A DNA stretch of 64,000 bases from Kriegella aquimaris (lineage in GTDB: Bacteria; Bacteroidota; Bacteroidia; Flavobacteriales; Flavobacteriaceae): positions 99,109 to 163,108 of the forward strand of contig NZ_FNGV01000013.1 in the NCBI RefSeq assembly GCF_900103215.1. Direction: 5' to 3'. Positions 17,797 through 28,159 of this stretch are shown in pieces. Below the pieces are notes generated by a model, which did not search any database, was not told where the DNA came from, and saw only the letters and a list, made by a program, of their open reading frames with translations. Position 1 is the stretch's first letter. The number at the start of each line of letters is the position of its first letter. A program made the translations under genes and the position numbers.

Positions 17797-19239
17797 CTAA
17801 AGTAAATTGGTAGTTCCCCCTTGTTTAAGGGAAATATCCATCCCCCGTTCATTGGTTTTCCATGCCCCGCACGTAAAGTCAGGAATTTTTACCGATTCTC
17901 CTTGCCGTGCAACCGACGATTCGCTGAGGGGAGTTATTGCACTATATAGGGCCGCATCATACACGTCCATTTCAAGGGGAAGCCCATTTCTCAGGCAATC
18001 TATTAAACGCCAATCACTTGCTGTAACGCGTTCATAACTTCTGTTCCCATGGCCCTCACCGGCCTTTTTTCGAATCTTATCGAATTTTTTGGTAATCTCA
18101 GGTGTGTACTGCTCTTTTAATGAATTGAATTCTTCTTGCCCGAGCCATTCTTCGCTGGTAGAAATTCTGTCAGGACGTGCCCTATATATACCTTTATTTC
18201 CGCTGATCAGATCAAAGCGGTGACCCGGACGTGGAGAACTAATGTCGTGTTGCATCATTATGGTTCGTCCTTTATGGGTACGTATGATTGTCGTATTCAT
18301 ATTGCCCCTAAAGTTCAATCCCACATAGGGTTTGTAATAATTATCGATCTCGGCCATTTCCTTCATTTTATTGGACATGGTAAAATCATTACTGGAAATC
18401 GAGACCATATAATCCATTTTGTCTCCATAATTAACATCCATCATTTGGGCAACCGGTGCGATACCGTGTGTCGTATAAAGATTTCCGTTTCGGTTAACAT
18501 TTTCCTGTAAGCGCCAAGGCCGATAACCAAACCAATTATTATTTTTCTTATCCCTTTCCCATCTTACCTTATTATCTGAAACCCTATCATGAATATAGTG
18601 GCCTTCACCATGGATGATTTCACCAAAAAATCCTTGCCTGACCATATTTAATACCACTGACGCCATTCCGTCTTGCGCAGAACTACAACCCATAAAACAA
18701 TGTTTTCGGGTACGCTCTGATGTTTCAACTACCTGCCAGCATTCTTCAAGAGTTATACCAACAGGGGGTTCGGTATACACATGCTTTCCATGCTCCATGG
18801 CATAAACGGCAATGGGAGCGTGTAACTCCCAGGGAGTAGCAATATAAATTAGATCAATATCTTCACGATTGCAAACCTCTTTCCAGTCATCTTTGTCTCC
18901 ACTATAGGAGGTTGGATTCTGGCTGGGAAATTCCCTTTTTAGGTATTTGATTGTCGAATCGATCCTTTCGGAAACGATATCACACAGCGCTTTAACTTCG
19001 ACTCCCTCAATACTGGATAAACGTACAACGGTCCCCGATCCACGACTCCCTATACCTATAAAACCTATCCTTACTTTATCTAACTTGGGCGCACCGTACC
19101 CGTGCATATTGAATTTTTGAACATGGCTTTTCGAAAAAGGTAAATTGCTAGCTGCCCTGCCTGTTTTTATGACCATTCCTACAGCAGCCAGCCCTGCAAG
19201 TTTTAAAAAATTTTTACGGTTAATTTTCATATGTTTCAA
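17797..19239 (-). CDS. GH109-like Gfo/Idh/MocA protein (alpha-N-acetylgalactosaminidase family)
   Basis: 480 aa. An exported leader (KINRKNFLKLAGLAAVGM; Met4 is an equally good start) precedes a Rossmann domain with the motif GFIGIGSRGSG (59-69). Several GH109 hallmarks are present: TEPPVGITLEECW, NLYTTHGIAPVAQ with His258 at the catalytic-His position, HDISSPRPGHR, and the C-terminal DWRLIDCLRNGLPLEMDVYD. In characterised GH109 enzymes a bound NAD mediates retaining hydrolysis of alpha-GalNAc. The match to these stretches is good, though the specificity is inferred. With the two GH20 genes immediately upstream, it supports a substrate containing N-acetylhexosamine. Confidence 0.8.
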   Translation of the reverse strand: MKHMKINRKNFLKLAGLAAVGMVIKTGRAASNLPFSKSHVQKFNMHGYGAPKLDKVRIGFIGIGSRGSGTVVRLSSIEGVEVKALCDIVSERIDSTIKYLKREFPSQNPTSYSGDKDDWKEVCNREDIDLIYIATPWELHAPIAVYAMEHGKHVYTEPPVGITLEECWQVVETSERTRKHCFMGCSSAQDGMASVVLNMVRQGFFGEIIHGEGHYIHDRVSDNKVRWERDKKNNNWFGYRPWRLQENVNRNGNLYTTHGIAPVAQMMDVNYGDKMDYMVSISSNDFTMSNKMKEMAEIDNYYKPYVGLNFRGNMNTTIIRTHKGRTIMMQHDISSPRPGHRFDLISGNKGIYRARPDRISTSEEWLGQEEFNSLKEQYTPEITKKFDKIRKKAGEGHGNRSYERVTASDWRLIDCLRNGLPLEMDVYDAALYSAITPLSESSVARQGESVKIPDFTCGAWKTNERGMDISLKQGGTTNLL

Positions 19240-19452
19240 AATTTTATATCAAAATAGCTTTTTCAACTATTGAAAATTTTCTTCGCTATATCCCGGTATA
19301 ATGCCTTCAAGGATAAATTGGCAATACAAGTCCGTAATACCTACGGCCACCACAGTCGGGGGTGTATTCGTGAAGGGTTTCCCGTAAGCACCTATGAATT
19401 TGGCACCTACTTTTTTTCCTTCCCCCGACCCTACCTTTGGCCCTGCAATAGA

Positions 19453-21708
19453 TTAGTCTACCTGATACTGCTTCGCTATTTGCAGCATTTTTTCCGCATA
19501 TCCTGGAAAATCCATTTCTTCTTCAGCTATAATCAAATATGAAAGATCTGCGGTTCTCCCTGCAAGATAATTGGTCTGAAGATTTAACATATACCCTTCG
19601 CCGCCTTTGGGATACCGTGTGACCTCCCAAACCTTTTTAAGGTCTTCATAGCTTGCAACATAGGCACTCCATGAATCATTGGCGATAGACGCCATATCTT
19701 TAAGTCGATCAGCCATTTCTTGATTTTGATTATTCTCTTTGGCAGCTATAGCTTTATCACAATTAGTGGCAATTTTTCCAATAGCGAGTACAAGATCACT
19801 ATAGGCTTCCATAAAACGACCCATCGAAGCAAACACCTCAAGATTATAGGCGTTAGCTTTGACATTTGGCATATTGCTTTCCATAACTTTTGTCCCTTCG
19901 GCACATTTCGTCTTCTCTGCTACAGCCTGTTCCATGAGCGGTTTGAAATGTTCGGCCCAGCTACCCTCTGGAGGTGTATTCTCTAAGTCTGGCAATGATT
20001 TAAGCTGATACGTTTTTCTACGCTTATTCCCTTTTTTCATCAACCCGGTATCCCAAAAATCGACCCGCTCGGACAGATTATGAAAAGCCGGAATAAGCCC
20101 GTCGGTATCGGGACCAAAAAACCTATGGATATACTTTTCCCAATACGCATCAATTGTCTCGGGACTTTTACTACTCCAAGAATATTCAGAAGAGGCCAAA
20201 AAGCCTAACCAATAGATTTCAGAATGGTTTCCTGAATCATCTCCCCAAGCCGTGCATAATTGCCCCATGGCCCCTTTCTCAGCTGCAAGGGTAACAAAGC
20301 TTTTGATATTATTTGGTGTCCAGTCATATTTCGGTATTAAGGGATAATCGCCAATAATAGCCGTGGCTACCATTGTTTTGAAGTTATTTTCCCTGTACCA
20401 ATCCAAGATTTCAATATTTCCTTTGTCCCTACCAAGTTGATAGTTCCACCTCATGAAGACACCATCGGTTGGAAATTTGTGGATTGTCTTATTTAACTGT
20501 GTTATACCATTACTCCAAATAGAATCAAATTTTTCATCGGCTTTGTTATACGTAAGTTTATATATTCCACCCGCCTGCTTTAACGGCATATCATCCCAAA
20601 AAATGGGAATCCGTCCGTGCTTTTCCATAAAATCGCGTGCTTTGTTCAACCAAACCAAGTACAGACCCAGTTCACCGACCTCAGCTATTTTCTTTTTACA
20701 ACGGTCGCAAATTCCTATGTGATGAACTTCATCACCCCCTAAATGAAAGTATTTGACCCCTGGCGTAGCTTCTATAGTTTCCCTGTATAGATCAAATATC
20801 AAATCATAGGTTTCCTCATTCATCGGGCAAAATGACTGGTTACTTTCAGGGTCTTCCCGCAGGTGCTTGATTTCATCATGTTTGAGCAGATAGCCAGCAT
20901 GGCCGAACCCCTGTACCAGTGGTACTATTGCAACATTATATTTGCTTGCAAATAGGGTAAGCTCCTTTACCTGTTCAGGAGTAAATGAATTCGGAGCGGC
21001 TATGAAGGGATGGGATTTATAATTGAACTTGTCTTCAAATTCAAAGACGATACCGTTTATCTTATACTTTGCCAATTTTTTTATCGATTCCTCGAGGTAT
21101 TCATAGCGGTCAAGATGGAAAAAATAATTGTAATGCACCCACCTTTCTTCCATATCTGGCCAATCTTCTATTAGAAGTCCGGGCAAATTTTGCTCGTTCC
21201 ATTTTACTTCTTCAAAAAGCTGCCCTAGGGTCTGAACCCCATAAAAAAGTCCGGCTTCGCCTCCACCAGATACTGTAATCATATCATTCTTGGCTTCTAA
21301 AACATAAGCTTCCCGATTATCCTTTTGCGGAGATGGGAGCTCTGAAACATAACTTGAGAACCCTTTATCTTTCGAGGGAATTCCCAGAACAATAGCCGGG
21401 CTTGAAAGGTCGTCATACGACTCGGCCAACGCTACACTTACATCGTGATTAAAGAGTTCCTTTATTTTCATCCTCAATTCATTGGCCGCAAAATTGGCAT
21501 CCTCGGTATCGGATGCGATGTATATGACTTTAAGAGCTTCCGGATCGATGAAACTACCCTCTTTAATTTCAAAATTTTGAGGGGCAGGAAGCAGCTCTGC
21601 CCCTGTTATTGTATTTGTCTGTTCTTCTTTGCATCCAATTGCGCCTGCCAAAAGCAAACCGTATCCGATAATTGAACAAAGCCGAATTTTTTTTAAAAAC
21701 TTTCTCAT
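19453..21708 (-). CDS. GH20 beta-N-acetylhexosaminidase-like lipoprotein, copy 1
   Basis: An upstream start at 21801 exists, but ATG at 21708 gives a proper lipoprotein signal (lipobox AIGC) that aligns with the leader of the next gene. From that start the protein is 751 aa. An N-terminal GH20b-like domain (about 35-165) is followed by a TIM barrel. The signature HLGGDE is at 322-327 (catalytic pair Asp326-Glu327), soon followed by a Cys pair C-D-R-C. A long helical C-terminal region of about 250 residues follows. GH20 enzymes remove terminal beta-GlcNAc/GalNAc by substrate-assisted catalysis. It is a tandem duplicate of 21827-24097 and probably acts at the outer membrane or in the periplasm. 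Confidence 0.85.
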   Translation of the reverse strand: MRKFLKKIRLCSIIGYGLLLAGAIGCKEEQTNTITGAELLPAPQNFEIKEGSFIDPEALKVIYIASDTEDANFAANELRMKIKELFNHDVSVALAESYDDLSSPAIVLGIPSKDKGFSSYVSELPSPQKDNREAYVLEAKNDMITVSGGGEAGLFYGVQTLGQLFEEVKWNEQNLPGLLIEDWPDMEERWVHYNYFFHLDRYEYLEESIKKLAKYKINGIVFEFEDKFNYKSHPFIAAPNSFTPEQVKELTLFASKYNVAIVPLVQGFGHAGYLLKHDEIKHLREDPESNQSFCPMNEETYDLIFDLYRETIEATPGVKYFHLGGDEVHHIGICDRCKKKIAEVGELGLYLVWLNKARDFMEKHGRIPIFWDDMPLKQAGGIYKLTYNKADEKFDSIWSNGITQLNKTIHKFPTDGVFMRWNYQLGRDKGNIEILDWYRENNFKTMVATAIIGDYPLIPKYDWTPNNIKSFVTLAAEKGAMGQLCTAWGDDSGNHSEIYWLGFLASSEYSWSSKSPETIDAYWEKYIHRFFGPDTDGLIPAFHNLSERVDFWDTGLMKKGNKRRKTYQLKSLPDLENTPPEGSWAEHFKPLMEQAVAEKTKCAEGTKVMESNMPNVKANAYNLEVFASMGRFMEAYSDLVLAIGKIATNCDKAIAAKENNQNQEMADRLKDMASIANDSWSAYVASYEDLKKVWEVTRYPKGGEGYMLNLQTNYLAGRTADLSYLIIAEEEMDFPGYAEKMLQIAKQYQVD

Positions 21709-21826
21709 GAATAACATTGATTTATTATTGTGAATGGTAAAATCGTTCATAAAAACAGATTTAGCGATTAGTATTTTAATGAATCTTAGAAAAGGGCTCA
21801 ATTGACTTAACAGTTGTTTCTGACCG

Positions 21827-24097
21827 TTACTTACCTGTTAATATTTTAGCTTGGTCGATCATATTCTTTGCGAATCCCTGAAAATCCATTTCCTGTTCTG
21901 CCAAGATCAAATATGAAAGATCTTTGGTTCTTCCCGCCATATAGATGGTCTGGGGGTTTAACATATATTCTTTCCCTCCCTTGGGGTAGCGTGTTACTTC
22001 CCATATTTTTTTTAAGTCCTCATAACTGGCAACATATTCGTTCCATGAATCATTGGCTATGGACGCCATATTCTCAAGTCCTTCGGCCATTTCCTTTTGT
22101 TGTCCCTTGTCGTTTGCCTCTTTGACCTCATCACTGATGCGCGACATTTCCCCTATGGAAAGAACCAAGTCGGTATATGCCTCCATAAAACGGCCCATAG
22201 AGGCGAATACTTCTAGGTTATAGGCGTTGTCTTTGACCTTCGGGATATTGTCCACGATAATTTTGGTTCCTTCGGCGCATTTCGCCTTCTCTTCTAGTGC
22301 CTGTTCCATGAGCGGTTTAAAATGTGCTGTCCAACTACCTTCTGGAGGAATTTCATTAAAGTCAGGCAGGGATTTTAGCTGATAGCCTTTTCTGCGCTTA
22401 TTCCCCTTTTCCATCAACCCAGTATCCCAGAAATAGACCCTTTCGGAAAGATTATGAAAGGCGGAAATGAGCCCATCGGTATCGGGCCCAAAAAACCTAT
22501 GGATATATTTTTCCCAATATTCCTCTATAGTTTCGGGGCTTTTCCTGCTCCACGAATATTCGGATGAGGCCAAAAATCCTAACCAGTAGATTTCGGAATG
22601 GTTCCCGGAATCGTCGCCCCAGGCCGTACATAATTGCCCCATGGCGCCCTTTTCTGCCGCAAGGGTAATAAAACTCTTGATGTTATTCGGCGTCCAGTCA
22701 TATTTGGGGATCAATGGCCAGTCCCCTATAATGGCCGTTGCGGCCATTGTCTTAAAGTTATTCTCTCTGTACCAGTCCAGTATTTGTATATTTCCCTTTT
22801 CCCTGCCAAGTTCATAGTTCCATCGCATAAAAACGCCATCGGTAGGAAATTTATGGATCGTCTTATTAAGCTGGGCAACACCGTTGGTCCAGATGGAATC
22901 ATATTTTTCATTGGCCTTCCTTCTTGTAAGGTCATATACCCCTCCCGCTTGTTTCAATGGCATATCGTCCCAGAAAATAGGAATCCTTCCGTGCTCCTCC
23001 ATAAAATCGCGAGCCCTATTCAGCCAAACTAGGTACAGACCAAGTTCACCGACCTCAGCTATTTTCTTCTTACAACGGTCGCAATAACCAATCCGGCGGA
23101 CTTCATCCCCCCCTAAATGAAAGTACTTGACCCCTGGCGTAGCTTCTATTGTTTCCCTGTACAGATCAAATATTAAATCATAGGTTTCCTCATTCATGGG
23201 GCAAAAAGACTGGTTACTTTCTGGGTCTTCCCTTAGGTGTTTTATTTCATCATGTTTGAGGAGGTAGCCTGCATGTCCGAAACCCTGTACCAACGGTACG
23301 ATTGCCACGTTATATTGGCTCGCATATTTTGTAAGCTCCTTAACCTGTTCGGAAGAAAATGAATTCGGCGCCGCAATGAACGGATGGGATTTATAATCAA
23401 ACTTATCTTCGAATTCGAAAACGATCCCGTTGATCTTATACTTTGCCATTTTTTTAATGGCCTCCTCAATGTACTCGTACCGGTCAAGATGGAAAAAATA
23501 ATTGTAATGCACCCATCTTTCTTCCATATCCGGCCAATCTTCTATAAGAAGTCCGGGCAAATTTTGCTCTTTCCATTTCACCTCCTCAAAAAGCTGACCC
23601 AGGGTCTGGACGCCATAGAAGAGGCCTGCCTGGTCTCCCCCGGATAAGGTAATCATGCCATCCTTGGCCTCTAATACATAGGCCTGCGAATTATCCTTCT
23701 TTGGGGCCGGGAGCTCAGAAGTATAGCTTGAAAATCCCTGGTCCTTTGAAGGGATTCCTAATACGATGGCCGGGCTTGAAAGTCCGTCATACGATTCGGC
23801 GACCTTTATTTTTACGTCATGTTCAAAGAGTTCATTTATTTTCATCCTCAATTCATTGGCCACAAAATTGGCATCCTTAGTATCGGATGCAATGTATATG
23901 GCCTCAAGGTCTTTTGGGTCGATGAACTTTCCTTCCTTTATTTCAAAGTTTTGAGGCGCGGGAAGTATTTCCGCACCGCTAATCGTATTTGTATCCGGTT
24001 GTTTTTCCTCACATCCGAATGTGCCCGCCAATAGCAAAAGACAGGCGATAATTTTATAGGACGAATAAAGCTTGTTTCTTTTAAATGACGTTCTCAT
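21827..24097 (-). CDS. GH20 beta-N-acetylhexosaminidase-like lipoprotein, copy 2
   Basis: 756 aa, lipobox TFGC with Cys29. The domain order is the same as in the downstream copy: GH20b-like domain, barrel with HLGGDE at 327-332 (Asp331-Glu332), Cys pair, helical tail. The two proteins align nearly without gaps and are almost identical around the active site, but differ more at the termini. Differences next to the catalytic pair (DEVRRIGYC here, DEVHHIGIC in copy 1) may tune specificity. It lies 64 bases after the first ceramidase-like gene in the same operon. Retention of both copies with intact catalysis suggests different linkages or acetylation states are handled. Confidence 0.85.
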   Translation of the reverse strand: MRTSFKRNKLYSSYKIIACLLLLAGTFGCEEKQPDTNTISGAEILPAPQNFEIKEGKFIDPKDLEAIYIASDTKDANFVANELRMKINELFEHDVKIKVAESYDGLSSPAIVLGIPSKDQGFSSYTSELPAPKKDNSQAYVLEAKDGMITLSGGDQAGLFYGVQTLGQLFEEVKWKEQNLPGLLIEDWPDMEERWVHYNYFFHLDRYEYIEEAIKKMAKYKINGIVFEFEDKFDYKSHPFIAAPNSFSSEQVKELTKYASQYNVAIVPLVQGFGHAGYLLKHDEIKHLREDPESNQSFCPMNEETYDLIFDLYRETIEATPGVKYFHLGGDEVRRIGYCDRCKKKIAEVGELGLYLVWLNRARDFMEEHGRIPIFWDDMPLKQAGGVYDLTRRKANEKYDSIWTNGVAQLNKTIHKFPTDGVFMRWNYELGREKGNIQILDWYRENNFKTMAATAIIGDWPLIPKYDWTPNNIKSFITLAAEKGAMGQLCTAWGDDSGNHSEIYWLGFLASSEYSWSRKSPETIEEYWEKYIHRFFGPDTDGLISAFHNLSERVYFWDTGLMEKGNKRRKGYQLKSLPDFNEIPPEGSWTAHFKPLMEQALEEKAKCAEGTKIIVDNIPKVKDNAYNLEVFASMGRFMEAYTDLVLSIGEMSRISDEVKEANDKGQQKEMAEGLENMASIANDSWNEYVASYEDLKKIWEVTRYPKGGKEYMLNPQTIYMAGRTKDLSYLILAEQEMDFQGFAKNMIDQAKILTGK

Positions 24098-24161
24098 TGG
24101 GTAATATTTGATATTGATAAATTTTATATTTTTTCAATGGGTTTGACAGCTGAGATTAGAT

Positions 24162-25640
24162 TTATTTTCTATCTATTTCTGAAAACAGCTCCATTAATTT
24201 GGCAACAATCTTGGTAGAGGCATCGACCTCGACGTTGTTGGTTCCGTACCAGGTTTCATATCCACCGAGTTTATGTTGTTCCGGAGATGGGAGATACCCA
24301 TATCCACCATTTGCCAATTCTATGGTGAACGATTCCCCAAAAGGACTCTTTGCCTTTATTTCGAAACCTATTTCGGCAAAAACTTCGAACGGTATTGCCG
24401 CTACTCCCAGATCACCTATTCGAAAAGCCTGTAAAACAACAGCTATATCATTTGGCCATTTTTCCTGTAATTGAACCATACGGTGCGCATAGGTTATTTC
24501 GTGAACATGTACCGGCTTATATGACTTGGGTTTCTTAATTACCTCCCTAGCCCGTGATAATTCCTTGGAAGAGGGCTTTCGCACTTTGAGTGTAAGCTCT
24601 TGGGTAGCGGCCCCTAACGGAACCCATTTATGGAATTTTATTTCTTTATGAACCTGGAATACTTTTTCAGCTACATCAAATGCTACTTCCCGCATTTGAA
24701 CATAGGGGTCTTTCTTTATCCTTGGTTTGCTAAAATTAAGATTGTTTACGTCACCCGAAGTGCCATTCGACATCATTCCAACGAAAGGCGGGTCTTGCCG
24801 GTCAGCTTTCAACAATTCCTGTATGCGGTCTGCAAATACGGCAAAATAATCCGCTGACAAATGATCATTCGGTACTCCGCCAACATAATGAAGACCGTAA
24901 TTGGCCAAAAGGGCAATATTTTTACCGTCTTTTGCACGCACAGAAATAAATGACACTTCTGGATCTGGTTTTGCCGCAGGTTCAAGTAAATTTTCACTAT
25001 ACCCGGGATTCATGACCACTTTGTCCTGCCCCCCAAATGGATTGGGCATTGGTGTCCCCGACTTCATTTTCCATCGACGAACAAAAACATGCTCCGGTAC
25101 ATTAACGCCGCCCCAACCAATCTCGGCCGGTTCAAGGTTTAAAAGTGCTATTCTGACGACATCTGCTATACGTTGAATCAGTAGATTCTGGTATTCATCA
25201 AAATCGTTGCTATCATCAAATTGACGTCGTTTTTCACCGATTCCCATACCACTAACAGAAGAGTGCGTATGCGTAGCGGATATAAGAATGTTTTCCTTCT
25301 TAACACCGGTTTTCTCTTGGATAATCCGTTTGGTTTCATCCATTAGGTTACGCCCCAAACCGATATTATCTACAATAACGAATATAAGTTTTGTGCGTCC
25401 GTCATCAAGTATCAAACATCTTGCATGCAATTCATCATGTACGTAAGATGCCGGAGGAGGTGTCCAAAAATTACCTACAATCGGCCCATCTAAATATGGC
25501 GTTATATTTGCCGTTGCGGCCCCGGCCCTAAATACGGATTGGTTTGTGGCCTCTTGAGCACTTACCGATTGTATTCCTGTCAATAAGATGGAAATAAATA
25601 TACCTACGACAACCCAAAAGGACAGATTTTTAATTTTCAT
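24162..25640 (-). CDS. Neutral-ceramidase-family protein, copy 1 (nucleophile missing)
   Basis: 492 aa with a Sec signal (cleavage near SAQ, residue 29) and the neutral/alkaline ceramidase N-terminal domain. Family metal-site residues are visible: His124/His126 in SATHTHS, His251 in YGLHYVG, Glu419 in IPFEVF, and the Tyr region GGYGYLPSPEQ. In true neutral ceramidases the nucleophilic Ser lies in GDVSPN. The equivalent here is SGDVNN (295-300), so the Ser is replaced by Asn. The same holds in both paralogs of this window. It is therefore probably a metal-dependent hydrolase of another substrate, possibly an acylated or amidated sugar of the PUL glycan. Confidence 0.8.
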   Translation of the reverse strand: MKIKNLSFWVVVGIFISILLTGIQSVSAQEATNQSVFRAGAATANITPYLDGPIVGNFWTPPPASYVHDELHARCLILDDGRTKLIFVIVDNIGLGRNLMDETKRIIQEKTGVKKENILISATHTHSSVSGMGIGEKRRQFDDSNDFDEYQNLLIQRIADVVRIALLNLEPAEIGWGGVNVPEHVFVRRWKMKSGTPMPNPFGGQDKVVMNPGYSENLLEPAAKPDPEVSFISVRAKDGKNIALLANYGLHYVGGVPNDHLSADYFAVFADRIQELLKADRQDPPFVGMMSNGTSGDVNNLNFSKPRIKKDPYVQMREVAFDVAEKVFQVHKEIKFHKWVPLGAATQELTLKVRKPSSKELSRAREVIKKPKSYKPVHVHEITYAHRMVQLQEKWPNDIAVVLQAFRIGDLGVAAIPFEVFAEIGFEIKAKSPFGESFTIELANGGYGYLPSPEQHKLGGYETWYGTNNVEVDASTKIVAKLMELFSEIDRK

Positions 25641-25738
25641 TATTTCATTTTCAAAGTTTGTTCTACAATAAGATGCTATGCCTTTTAGCGAACCGACGAA
25701 ATGTTTAATTGGTCATCCCTAACATTGACACTATATTA

Positions 25739-26473
25739 TTATAGCTTTACTTTATCCGCCAAAGGAATGTTCAGTTGTTCTATTTGAGTTGCAACTATAC
25801 GAGCTATTTCCGTTGCCCCTTTAGATGATAAGTGAACGTTATCTTCTACTCCATCAGGATAAAATTTGATTTCACCTGGTCGATAGTGTAAATGCAGTTC
25901 TTTTGATTTTTCCGGGCCATATAATTCTTCCAACTTTTCAGAAAAGTATTGAACATCTATGAATGCAACATTATATTCTTGCGCAACCAAACGCGTTTCA
26001 AGCGGATAGGTTTCCAAAGTATTGATAAGCGTACCTTTATCATTAAATTGTCTTCCTGAAATTGATGTGAGAAGAATGGGGATGGCTCCTTTTTCCCTTG
26101 TTTGTTTAACAAAATGTATCAAGTTGTAACGGTATGCCGTATGGGGATTCGAAAAACGTCTAGCATCTGTCGCTTTTTGATCGTTATGCCCGAATTGTAT
26201 GAGTACATAATCACCTGGTTTTAAAATTCTATAAACCGAATCCCATCGATTTTCAGTGATATAACTGCGGGAACTTCGACCACTAACAGCTCGGTTCGCA
26301 ACAGTAATTTCGTCAACAAAAAACTGCTGTAACATTTGTCCCCAACCTCTTCCCGGGTATTCTTTGTCTACATCTTGTTCGGCCATGGTCGAGTCGCCGA
26401 TGGTATAAACAGTGCTATTTTGCCCAAAACAGATGGCACAGGTCATTAACGTGATAAGTGTTGCCCTTCTCAT
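25739..26473 (-). CDS. CE12-type SGNH esterase (rhamnogalacturonan acetylesterase-like), copy 1
   Basis: ATG at 26473 gives the signal peptide MRRATLITLMTCAICFGQ; an upstream in-frame ATG at 26539 only adds a charged, non-signal extension. From 26473 the protein is 244 aa. The SGNH blocks are in order: GDSTM (nucleophile Ser), GRG followed by SGRSSRS, FGHNDQ (oxyanion Asn), and near the C-terminus D-N-V-H-L-S with the Asp/His pair. This is the CE12 layout of secreted acetylesterases that deacetylate pectic or other glycans. It alternates with ceramidase-like genes in a duplicated two-gene block and probably removes O-acetyl groups before glycosidase action. Confidence 0.85.
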   Translation of the reverse strand: MRRATLITLMTCAICFGQNSTVYTIGDSTMAEQDVDKEYPGRGWGQMLQQFFVDEITVANRAVSGRSSRSYITENRWDSVYRILKPGDYVLIQFGHNDQKATDARRFSNPHTAYRYNLIHFVKQTREKGAIPILLTSISGRQFNDKGTLINTLETYPLETRLVAQEYNVAFIDVQYFSEKLEELYGPEKSKELHLHYRPGEIKFYPDGVEDNVHLSSKGATEIARIVATQIEQLNIPLADKVKL

Positions 26474-26566
26474 TATCTTATTTTTAGCGGTATTATTTTT
26501 AATACAAGCGGAAATTAACTCCCGTAGCCTTTTGTTCATTTCTATAGATTTACCGCACCATACAGG

Positions 26567-28048
26567 TCACTTCCCATCAATTTCCGAAAAAAGGTCCATC
26601 AATTTTGTAACGATTTTTGTGGAAGCTTCGAACTCGACATTATTGGTTCCGTACCAAGTTTCATATCCGCCAAGTTTGTGTTCTTCAGGTGTGGGCAGGT
26701 ATCCATAAAGACCATTTGCCAATCCGACAGTAAAGGATTGTTTAAACGGGCTCTTTGCTTTTATATCCATACCGATTTGCGCGAAAACTTCAAATGGAAT
26801 AGCGGCCACTCCCAAATCTCCTATACGGAAGGTTTGCAGGACAACATCTATATCATTTGGCCATTCATCCCTTAATTTAATTAAACGGTGGGCATAGGTC
26901 ACTTCATGACGGTGTACAGGTTTATATGTTTCAGGTTTATTAATAACCTCTTCTGCACGGGATAGCTCTTTAGGTGAGGGTTTCCGTACATGGAGTTTAA
27001 GTTCTTCCGCAGCCGCGGCCAAGGGAACCCATTTGTGAAACGTTATTTCTTTATGAACACGGAATACTTCTTCCGCTACATCGTCTGCAACCATTCGCAT
27101 TTTCACATAAGGTTCTCTAATATTTGAATTGGCTATCGCATAATTATTATTGTTCACATTACCCGAAGTACCGTTTGACATTATTCCCACAAATGGTGGG
27201 TCTTGCCGGCCCGATTTTAACAATTCTTGTATACGATCTGCGAACATGGCAAAATAATCCGCTGATATACTCTTGTCCCCCACATAACCAACATAGTGAA
27301 GGGAATAATTCGCTAATAGGGCGATGGGTTTTCCGTCACTAGATCGAACGGATATAAAAGACACCTCCGGATCCGGTTCTGCCGCAGGTTCAAGCAAATT
27401 GTCACTGTGCCCCGGGTTCATGACCACCTTGTCCTCTCCACCAAATGGGTTGGGCATCGGAGTTCCAGGTTTCATTTTCCATCTCCGGACAAATACATGT
27501 TGTGGCACACTACCAACGCCCCAGCCTATTTCTGCCGGTTCAAGATTAACAAGTGCTATTCTGGCTACATCGGCAATTCTACGAATGATTAAAGTCTGAT
27601 ATTCATCAAAATCCTCGCCTTCCACGAACTCACGACGTTTTTCTCCTTTTCCATGACCACTAACCGCAGAGTGCGTATGGGTAGCGGAAATCATTATATT
27701 TTCTTTTTTTATACCGGTTTCCTCTTGTATTATTCTCTTTGCCTTATCGATTAAATTGAAGGGCAACCCTACATTATCAACGATAATAAAGACCAGTTTT
27801 GTTGTTCCATCATCCAAGACCAAACATCTCGCATGCAATTCGTCGTGCACGTATTCCGCAGGTGGTGTTCCCCATCCCCCCACGATGCCTCCGCCTAAAA
27901 ACGGAGTTATATTGGCAGTTGCCGCTCCTGCGCGAAATACGGCCTGGTTTTCGTCTTTCCCCTGGGCATGTGCCGTTTGTGTACCAATCAGCATTACTAC
28001 GGCAAACAGCCATACTACCATATAACTAAATGTGTTCTTAAGTTTCAT
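26567..28048 (-). CDS. Neutral-ceramidase-family protein, copy 2 (nucleophile missing)
   Basis: 493 aa, Sec signal (cleavage after AHAQ near residue 29). It aligns end to end with copy 1: the metal-type residues are in SATHTHSAVSGHG, NYSLHYVG, IPFEVFAQIG and LYGYLPTPEE. The segment equivalent to the ceramidase nucleophile motif reads TSGNVNNNN, so Ser is absent here too. It is the partner of the CE12 gene upstream (28160-28909) in the second unit of a [CE12 - ceramidase-like] tandem. The family is often annotated as ceramidase, but the name should not be taken as a demonstrated activity. Confidence 0.8.
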   Translation of the reverse strand: MKLKNTFSYMVVWLFAVVMLIGTQTAHAQGKDENQAVFRAGAATANITPFLGGGIVGGWGTPPAEYVHDELHARCLVLDDGTTKLVFIIVDNVGLPFNLIDKAKRIIQEETGIKKENIMISATHTHSAVSGHGKGEKRREFVEGEDFDEYQTLIIRRIADVARIALVNLEPAEIGWGVGSVPQHVFVRRWKMKPGTPMPNPFGGEDKVVMNPGHSDNLLEPAAEPDPEVSFISVRSSDGKPIALLANYSLHYVGYVGDKSISADYFAMFADRIQELLKSGRQDPPFVGIMSNGTSGNVNNNNYAIANSNIREPYVKMRMVADDVAEEVFRVHKEITFHKWVPLAAAAEELKLHVRKPSPKELSRAEEVINKPETYKPVHRHEVTYAHRLIKLRDEWPNDIDVVLQTFRIGDLGVAAIPFEVFAQIGMDIKAKSPFKQSFTVGLANGLYGYLPTPEEHKLGGYETWYGTNNVEFEASTKIVTKLMDLFSEIDGK

Positions 28049-28159
28049 TTTTCAAAGAATTTAAATAGTGGTTATTGCAACGGTATAACTAACATTGCTG
28101 TTTTGTTCTCTCTTATATTTTAGCATCACCCAGTCGAAATGAAGTTTCCTCAATATTTG

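Noticed and set aside
24162..25640. Annotation as functional neutral ceramidase
   Set aside because: The nucleophilic Ser of the GDVSPN motif is Asn here and in both paralogs; only the family membership is supported.
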